A stretch of DNA of 34,614 nt, taken from positions 1 through 34,614 of the forward strand of contig JBEVCD010000014.1 in NCBI GenBank assembly GCA_040514265.1. Reading direction: 5' to 3'. This document shows positions 30,864 to 34,614 of this stretch, one piece after another. The notes under the pieces were generated by a model that ran no database searches, had not been told where the DNA came from, and saw nothing but the letters and a program-made list of their open reading frames with translations. Position 1 is the first letter of the stretch. Every line of letters starts with the position of its first letter. The DNA is from WYZ-LMO2 sp040514265 (GTDB taxonomy: Archaea > Halobacteriota > Archaeoglobi > Archaeoglobales > Archaeoglobaceae). Position numbers and translations under genes: made by a program.

Positions 30864-31895
30864 AAGGTAATCTTTGTAAGTCTCCAGAGCCCTTGCTACG
30901 AGGTTCGCGGCACTCTCGGCATCTCTCAAGTCCACGACTTCCACCGGGCTGTGGATGTAACGTGCCGGAACGCTGACGACGCCCGCGGGAATTCCGTGCT
31001 TCGTGAGGTTTATCGCCGTCGCATCCGTCGTGCCACCCTCGGCTACCTCAAGCTGGTAAGGTATCTGGAACCTCTCAGCCGTCTCGCGAAGCCATCTCAG
31101 CACTTTTGGCGAGGCTATTAGTCCTCTGCCGGATGCATCGACGATCGTTATCGCCGCTCCGTTCCCGAGCTTTATGTCCATGTGCGCCGCATCTCCGCCC
31201 GGGAAGTCCGTAGCGGGACACGTGTCGATGGCTATAGCCGCCTCGGGCTCTATGGCAAAAGCCGAAGTTCTAGCTCCCTTCAGCCCTACCTCCTCCTGCG
31301 TCGTTGCGACAGCGTATACCGTAGCGTCGCTCTTCGTTCTGCGCAGAGCCTCGATCATAACGGCAACGCCGACCCTGTTGTCGAAAGCTTTTCCCGTAAT
31401 CCTTTCCCCAGCAAGCCTTACAACCTCCCTGTCTACAGCCACCGGGCTTCCGATTTCGATGCCTAGCTGCAGAACTTCGTCCCTGCTGCTCGCTCCGACG
31501 TCTACGAACATGTCCTTTATTTCGACGGCTTTCCTCCTCTCCTCGTCCTTCATCAGGTGCGGGGGCTTGCAACCGATCACGCCGTAGACCTTCTTTTTGC
31601 CGTAGATCACGACTCTCTGCCCCAAAACTATCTGCGAAAAGTGTCCGCCGATCGGGGTGATCCTTATGAAGCCCTTCTCGTCTATGTGCTTGACGACGAA
31701 GCCTATCTCGTCCATGTGGGCTGCTATCATGATCTTCCTCTCACTCCCGTTCTTCACGCATATGAGGTTCCCGAGCGCGTCGCTCCTTATTTCGTCGACG
31801 TAGCCTTCAAGCTCGGCTTTCACGATGTTCTTCACTTCATCTTCGAAACCGCTAACTCCACAAGCATCGCTGAGCCTTTTTATGAGCTCGAACAT
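30861..31895 (-). CDS. M42-family aminopeptidase (TET-type; CelM/FrvX homologue)
   Basis: A co-catalytic metal aminopeptidase that forms dodecameric tetrahedral (TET) particles in archaea and trims peptides in the cytoplasm. Metal and catalytic residues are visible as His60/Asp62 in AAHMDEIG, Asp172 in KAFDNRVG, catalytic Glu201 with Glu202 in TTQEEVGLKGA, Asp224 in IDTCPATD and His315 in RYIHSPVE. I use the ATG at 31893-31895, which has a GGTGG site at the right spacing, rather than the GTG nine bases earlier. Older annotations call this family endoglucanase. It follows hxlB closely. Confidence 0.93.
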   Translation of the reverse strand: MFELIKRLSDACGVSGFEDEVKNIVKAELEGYVDEIRSDALGNLICVKNGSERKIMIAAHMDEIGFVVKHIDEKGFIRITPIGGHFSQIVLGQRVVIYGKKKVYGVIGCKPPHLMKDEERRKAVEIKDMFVDVGASSRDEVLQLGIEIGSPVAVDREVVRLAGERITGKAFDNRVGVAVMIEALRRTKSDATVYAVATTQEEVGLKGARTSAFAIEPEAAIAIDTCPATDFPGGDAAHMDIKLGNGAAITIVDASGRGLIASPKVLRWLRETAERFQIPYQLEVAEGGTTDATAINLTKHGIPAGVVSVPARYIHSPVEVVDLRDAESAANLVARALETYKDYL

Positions 31896-31904
31896 CTCGA
31901 CCAC

Positions 31905-32474
31905 CTACTCCAAAACCGCGTGCCTCATTTCGAGGTCTTTTTCGGTCAAGCTCTTCCTCGCCATGATCTCGGCTACGAGCGCGTCGAGGAAGACCATCGC
32001 CATGAGCTCGAACATCGTTCCGAGCGGCGCGAGGCGCGAGACGTCCTCGTCCCTCTCGTCCTTGAGTTTCCCTCTGATTACTACGACGATGTCAGCCATG
32101 TCTGCGAGCGTAGACTTCTCCCTCCCCGTTACTGCTACGAGTTTCGAACCTATCATTTCCTTAGCTTTCTTCGCTATGTTAACGACCGATGTCGTCTCGC
32201 CGCTTCCGGAGATCGCTATCAAAACGTCTTCAGCCTTTATTCTCGGAGTTACAGCCTCACCTACGACGTAGACTGTATATCCGAGGTGCATGAGCCTCAT
32301 GGCGAAGGCTTTCGCGACGTAACCGCTTCTTCCAGCCCCCATAACGAAGATCGAGTTCGCGGACTCTATAGCCTCTATCATCCGCTCGACGGAGTCGAAG
32401 TCTATGGACCTCTTGAGGTTGTTTACGTGAGCCGACACGAGGTCGAGGAACTTGAACAACGTTTCCTTCGGCAT
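31905..32474 (-). CDS. hxlB: 6-Phospho-3-hexuloisomerase (SIS domain)
   Basis: Interconverts 3-hexulose-6-phosphate and fructose-6-phosphate in the ribulose monophosphate pathway, which many archaea run in reverse to make pentoses in place of the oxidative pentose phosphate route. The 189-residue SIS protein shows GAGRSGYVAKAFAMRLMHLG (47-66), ISGSGETTSV (108-117) and the C-terminal APLGTMFELMAMVFLDALVA block, all typical of PHI. The formaldehyde-lyase partner HPS (hxlA) is not in the window. It may be transcribed with the M42 gene, whose start lies just past its stop. Confidence 0.9.
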   Translation of the reverse strand: MPKETLFKFLDLVSAHVNNLKRSIDFDSVERMIEAIESANSIFVMGAGRSGYVAKAFAMRLMHLGYTVYVVGEAVTPRIKAEDVLIAISGSGETTSVVNIAKKAKEMIGSKLVAVTGREKSTLADMADIVVVIRGKLKDERDEDVSRLAPLGTMFELMAMVFLDALVAEIMARKSLTEKDLEMRHAVLE

Positions 32475-32494
32475 GTTTCCCCTTCCGGGTCTAC

Positions 32495-32507
32495 TGAATT
32501 TAAATCA
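32495..32507 (-). promoter_or_regulatory. TATA box for hxlB
   Basis: On the minus strand GATTTAAATTC (32496-32506) is centred about 27 bases before the hxlB ATG at 32474, fitting a leaderless start. It overlaps the stop codon of the upstream secretion gene by a few bases. Confidence 0.5.
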
Positions 32508-34460
32508 TATCAGTTTGAAACCGAAGAGCACGTTGAAGACTACGTAGGCTATCAGCGTCATTATGAAGGAGTGCTTCGCCCCCGCTGAAACGCTCCCTTC
32601 TCCCATCACGCCGGCTACGAGTCCGGCGAAAAGCCCCTGGAATATCGCCGCGTGCATGAAGACGTTCCTGTAAGTGTAGACGTCCACACTCTGCAGCAGT
32701 GTGAACTGCGAAGCTGTAGCCTGAACCTTTGCGGCACTTTCTGCAAGTGTTGATAGAAACGTAGAGGATATCACGTAAACGATGCCTATGAACACGAAGA
32801 ACGCTATGTAGACTATTATTACGTATGCGAACATGTTCATGGCTCTCTCCCTCCTCATGAGCTCGGCGTTGCTCGCATCCTTCGCGGATATCATCAGAAC
32901 GTCCGTAACGTTGCCCGTCGACTTCAGCGCCTCGTTCAGCAGCGTGACAGTTCTGGATATCTCGAAGACTCTCAACCTGTTGGCGAATCGGACGAGTGCG
33001 TCGCTCAAGCTCACACCCCAGTCGAGGTTGGCTTTTATCTTCGCTATCTCCTTCTTCAGAGGACTCGTGTCCGTTCTGGCGAGCATCTCTATAGCCCTGT
33101 ATATCGACATGCCGCTCTCGTTAGCCGACGCCAGCTTGTTCAAGAATATCGGCGTAAGCCGCAAATAAAGCCTTTCTCCCCTCCTTCCGAGCTCGTAGAA
33201 TAGAGAGAACGGTGCGATAGCAACCATGAGCGCGACGAATATGTAATCGTCGAAGTTGAAGAACCAAGTTTTCAAGTCTGCTCCCGGATAGTAGGGATTC
33301 ACGAGGAGCCCGTAGACGACGATCATAATGGCTAGCGGCAGCGAGAAAGCGAAGGTGTAGTAGGGGTTTTCTACGAGTAGCCTGAACGGGTTCTTGAGCT
33401 TCTGCCTGAACCTCCACCTGTCCACGAGCTTCCTTATCCTCTTCAGATCTTCCAGATTCGCGCTGCTGCTCCTAGGCTTGTAGACGTACCTCTCCCTTAG
33501 CAGCGGAGCTTTGCCGGCGTGTCCGGGTGTGAGCAGCTTTATGATCATCGCGAACATGAATGAGCCTATCGGGATTACGAAGTATATGATCGAAAATAGC
33601 GCGACGTCGTTTGCCTGTCCAAGGACGGACATAACAGTCATGACGATTATGAGAAACAGGGGTCCCGCGACGAGGGCTGTTATGTAGGTCTCAGCCATCA
33701 AGCCGAGGAATTCGAGGAAGCTCTTCTGATCCTGCCTAGCCCTCTCGAAGTAGAACTCCGCTCTCTCCTCGAAGTACGCTGTAACGTCTCCTCCGCTGTC
33801 TATTATCGTTATGAGCCCGTGAAGGAACTCCCTGAAGTTTTGAGAGGGTGAGAACTCGATGGCGTTGGCTAAAGCCGTCCTCATGTCCCTTCCAAGACCC
33901 TCTATTTCCCAGACTATTCGGGAAGCTTCCCTCGAAACCTCGCCGTAGACCTCGTGGTTTTCGGCGAGGGCTTTGAATATCTGCAGAAGGTTCATACCGC
34001 CTTTGCTGAGCGAGTACATGAAAGTTATCGCATGCGGCAGAACGCGGTCTATCTTGCTCTTCCTGTCGCTTATGACTGTGGAGGGGTATATCGCAAAGAG
34101 TAAGTTGCCGAGGTAGTAGAGACCGAGCGAGATCATCACTGCCAGTATCGCCGCGTAGACGAACTCCCTAACTCCCAGCCAGAAGCTCCTCACGGGTTCT
34201 GGAGGTGCTATCGGGAACAGCGGGGGTATTCCGATGAACCTCACGAGGATGTAAGCGAGGATTATCCCGATTATCGCACCGATCAAGCCGAATATTATGG
34301 AGAACATCCTAGCCGTCGCTATGTACATCTCTGGCGGCATCGAGATCGCAGCCCTCTTCAAGGCTATTTCGAGGTCAAAGTACTTCTCTCGCTCCCTCCT
34401 TATAGCGTCGCCGAAAAGTCTGTATCCCAGATACGTGAGGGCGTTTGACTCCTTGAACAT
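32505..34460 (-). CDS. Archaeal type II/IV secretion membrane platform protein with two T2SSF domains (GspF/TadC/FlaJ-like)
   Basis: A 651-residue inner-membrane assembly platform for type IV pilin-like filaments. Membrane helix pairs occur near residues 45-75 and 100-125. A first T2SSF cytoplasmic domain spans about 140-255 (RVLPHAITFMYSLSKGGMNLLQIF...DSGGDVTAYF), followed by helices. A second spans about 445-550 (LNKLASANESGMSIYRAIEML...TGNVTDVLMISAKDA), then four or so C-terminal helices. The duplicated T2SSF layout is typical of archaeal TadC-like proteins rather than bacterial single-domain GspF. It directly follows its ATPase gene after one base, which is the usual two-gene core. No pilin gene is seen in the window. 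Confidence 0.9.
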   Translation of the reverse strand: MFKESNALTYLGYRLFGDAIRREREKYFDLEIALKRAAISMPPEMYIATARMFSIIFGLIGAIIGIILAYILVRFIGIPPLFPIAPPEPVRSFWLGVREFVYAAILAVMISLGLYYLGNLLFAIYPSTVISDRKSKIDRVLPHAITFMYSLSKGGMNLLQIFKALAENHEVYGEVSREASRIVWEIEGLGRDMRTALANAIEFSPSQNFREFLHGLITIIDSGGDVTAYFEERAEFYFERARQDQKSFLEFLGLMAETYITALVAGPLFLIIVMTVMSVLGQANDVALFSIIYFVIPIGSFMFAMIIKLLTPGHAGKAPLLRERYVYKPRSSSANLEDLKRIRKLVDRWRFRQKLKNPFRLLVENPYYTFAFSLPLAIMIVVYGLLVNPYYPGADLKTWFFNFDDYIFVALMVAIAPFSLFYELGRRGERLYLRLTPIFLNKLASANESGMSIYRAIEMLARTDTSPLKKEIAKIKANLDWGVSLSDALVRFANRLRVFEISRTVTLLNEALKSTGNVTDVLMISAKDASNAELMRRERAMNMFAYVIIVYIAFFVFIGIVYVISSTFLSTLAESAAKVQATASQFTLLQSVDVYTYRNVFMHAAIFQGLFAGLVAGVMGEGSVSAGAKHSFIMTLIAYVVFNVLFGFKLI

Positions 34461-34461
34461 A

Positions 34462-34614
34462 TCAACTACCTCCGATCATCTCCAAAACCTTGTTGGGCTT
34501 GCTCTGGTATGTGTGGATTATGTTTGCGACTTTCCTGAACTCCCTGATGTTGTGTTCGACCATAAACTCCAGAACTCTCCTCCTCCTTTCCAGCTCCTCC
34601 TGCAGCTCCCTCAT
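34462..34614 (-). CDS. C-terminal end of a secretion ATPase (GspE/TadA/VirB11-like), partial
   Basis: The frame runs without a stop from the right edge of the window to a TGA at 34462-34464 and encodes at least 50 residues. The sequence (MRELQEELERRRRVLEFMVE then HNIREFRKVANIIHTYQSKP) resembles the helical C-terminal tail of archaeal type II/IV secretion ATPases. The stop is one base from the ATG of the platform protein, matching the usual ATPase-platform pair. The main ATPase domain lies outside the window, so the assignment rests on this tail and context. Confidence 0.7.
   Translation of the reverse strand: MRELQEELERRRRVLEFMVEHNIREFRKVANIIHTYQSKPNKVLEMIGGS

Noticed and set aside
30861..31895. 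Endoglucanase (CelM) label for the M42 protein
   Set aside because: The complete co-catalytic metal ligands and catalytic Glu are those of M42 aminopeptidases; the cellulase name is a historical misannotation.
31557..32588. 343-codon open frame on the plus strand
   Set aside because: It is antisense to the M42 peptidase and hxlB, both strongly identified, and its translation has no recognisable motif and an unnatural composition.

Overview
The window looks like chromosomal DNA of a hyperthermophilic or thermophilic euryarchaeon, most likely of the Archaeoglobales. The grounds are an archaeal leucyl-tRNA synthetase, SRP19, a THUMP-type tRNA G10 methylase, an archaeal TadA/TadC-type secretion pair, myo-inositol-1-phosphate synthase (the di-myo-inositol phosphate thermoprotectant route), 6-phospho-3-hexuloisomerase and a dihydropteroate-synthase-like pterin protein. 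AGG/AGA arginine and ATA isoleucine codons are frequent, and TATA boxes sit about 25-27 bases before many start codons, as in leaderless archaeal genes. Genus is not resolved; the base composition looks GC-richer than most cultured Archaeoglobus, so a Geoglobus-like or uncultured member is possible (inference only). No rRNA, tRNA, CRISPR array, insertion sequence or prophage was seen. Coding density is very high and no gene-free stretch reaches 100 bases.

Layout. (1) 47-6453 (+): purE-purC-carA-carB-larB, a tightly overlapping nucleotide-synthesis operon that ends in a nickel-pincer cofactor gene. (2) 6450-7130 (-): a TrmJ-like SPOUT RNA methylase, sharing a palindromic TATA region with (3) 7182-8554 (+): a membrane-spanning winged-helix regulator and a Cys-rich DUF166 protein. 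(4) 8547-11631 (-): a radical SAM/SPASM protein, a B12-binding radical SAM protein and a small Cys-rich protein. (5) 11682-15500 (+): glycerol-3-phosphate dehydrogenase, a monoacylglycerol-lipase-like hydrolase and glycerol kinase, a coherent lipid-glycerol utilisation operon. (6) 15451-18310 (-): purQ, a CBS-ParB fusion, srp19 and trmG10. (7) 18387-21808 (+): leuS and a short XPF-type nuclease. (8) 21802-24977 (-): a ClC-CBS anion transporter and the DHPS-like protein. (9) 25050-27592 (+): purD and a DUF401 membrane protein. (10) 27641-28896 (+): a CARF-wHTH regulator and an unknown protein. (11) 28928-29623 (+): a UPF0173 metal-hydrolase. (12) 29631-32474 (-): ino1, an M42 aminopeptidase and hxlB. 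(13) 32505 to the right edge (-): a double-domain GspF/TadC-like membrane protein and the last 50 residues of its ATPase.

Biological themes. De novo purine synthesis is spread over three loci here (purEC, purQ, purD), and PurE is of the CO2-using class that needs no PurK. carAB supplies carbamoyl phosphate for pyrimidines and arginine. The glp operon can feed glycerol from ester lipids into central metabolism as sn-glycerol-3-phosphate, the enantiomer not used for archaeal membranes. The least-explained parts are the two-radical-SAM operon, the transmembrane regulator with DUF166, the CARF regulator pair without a CRISPR locus, and the ClC/DHPS-like pair.
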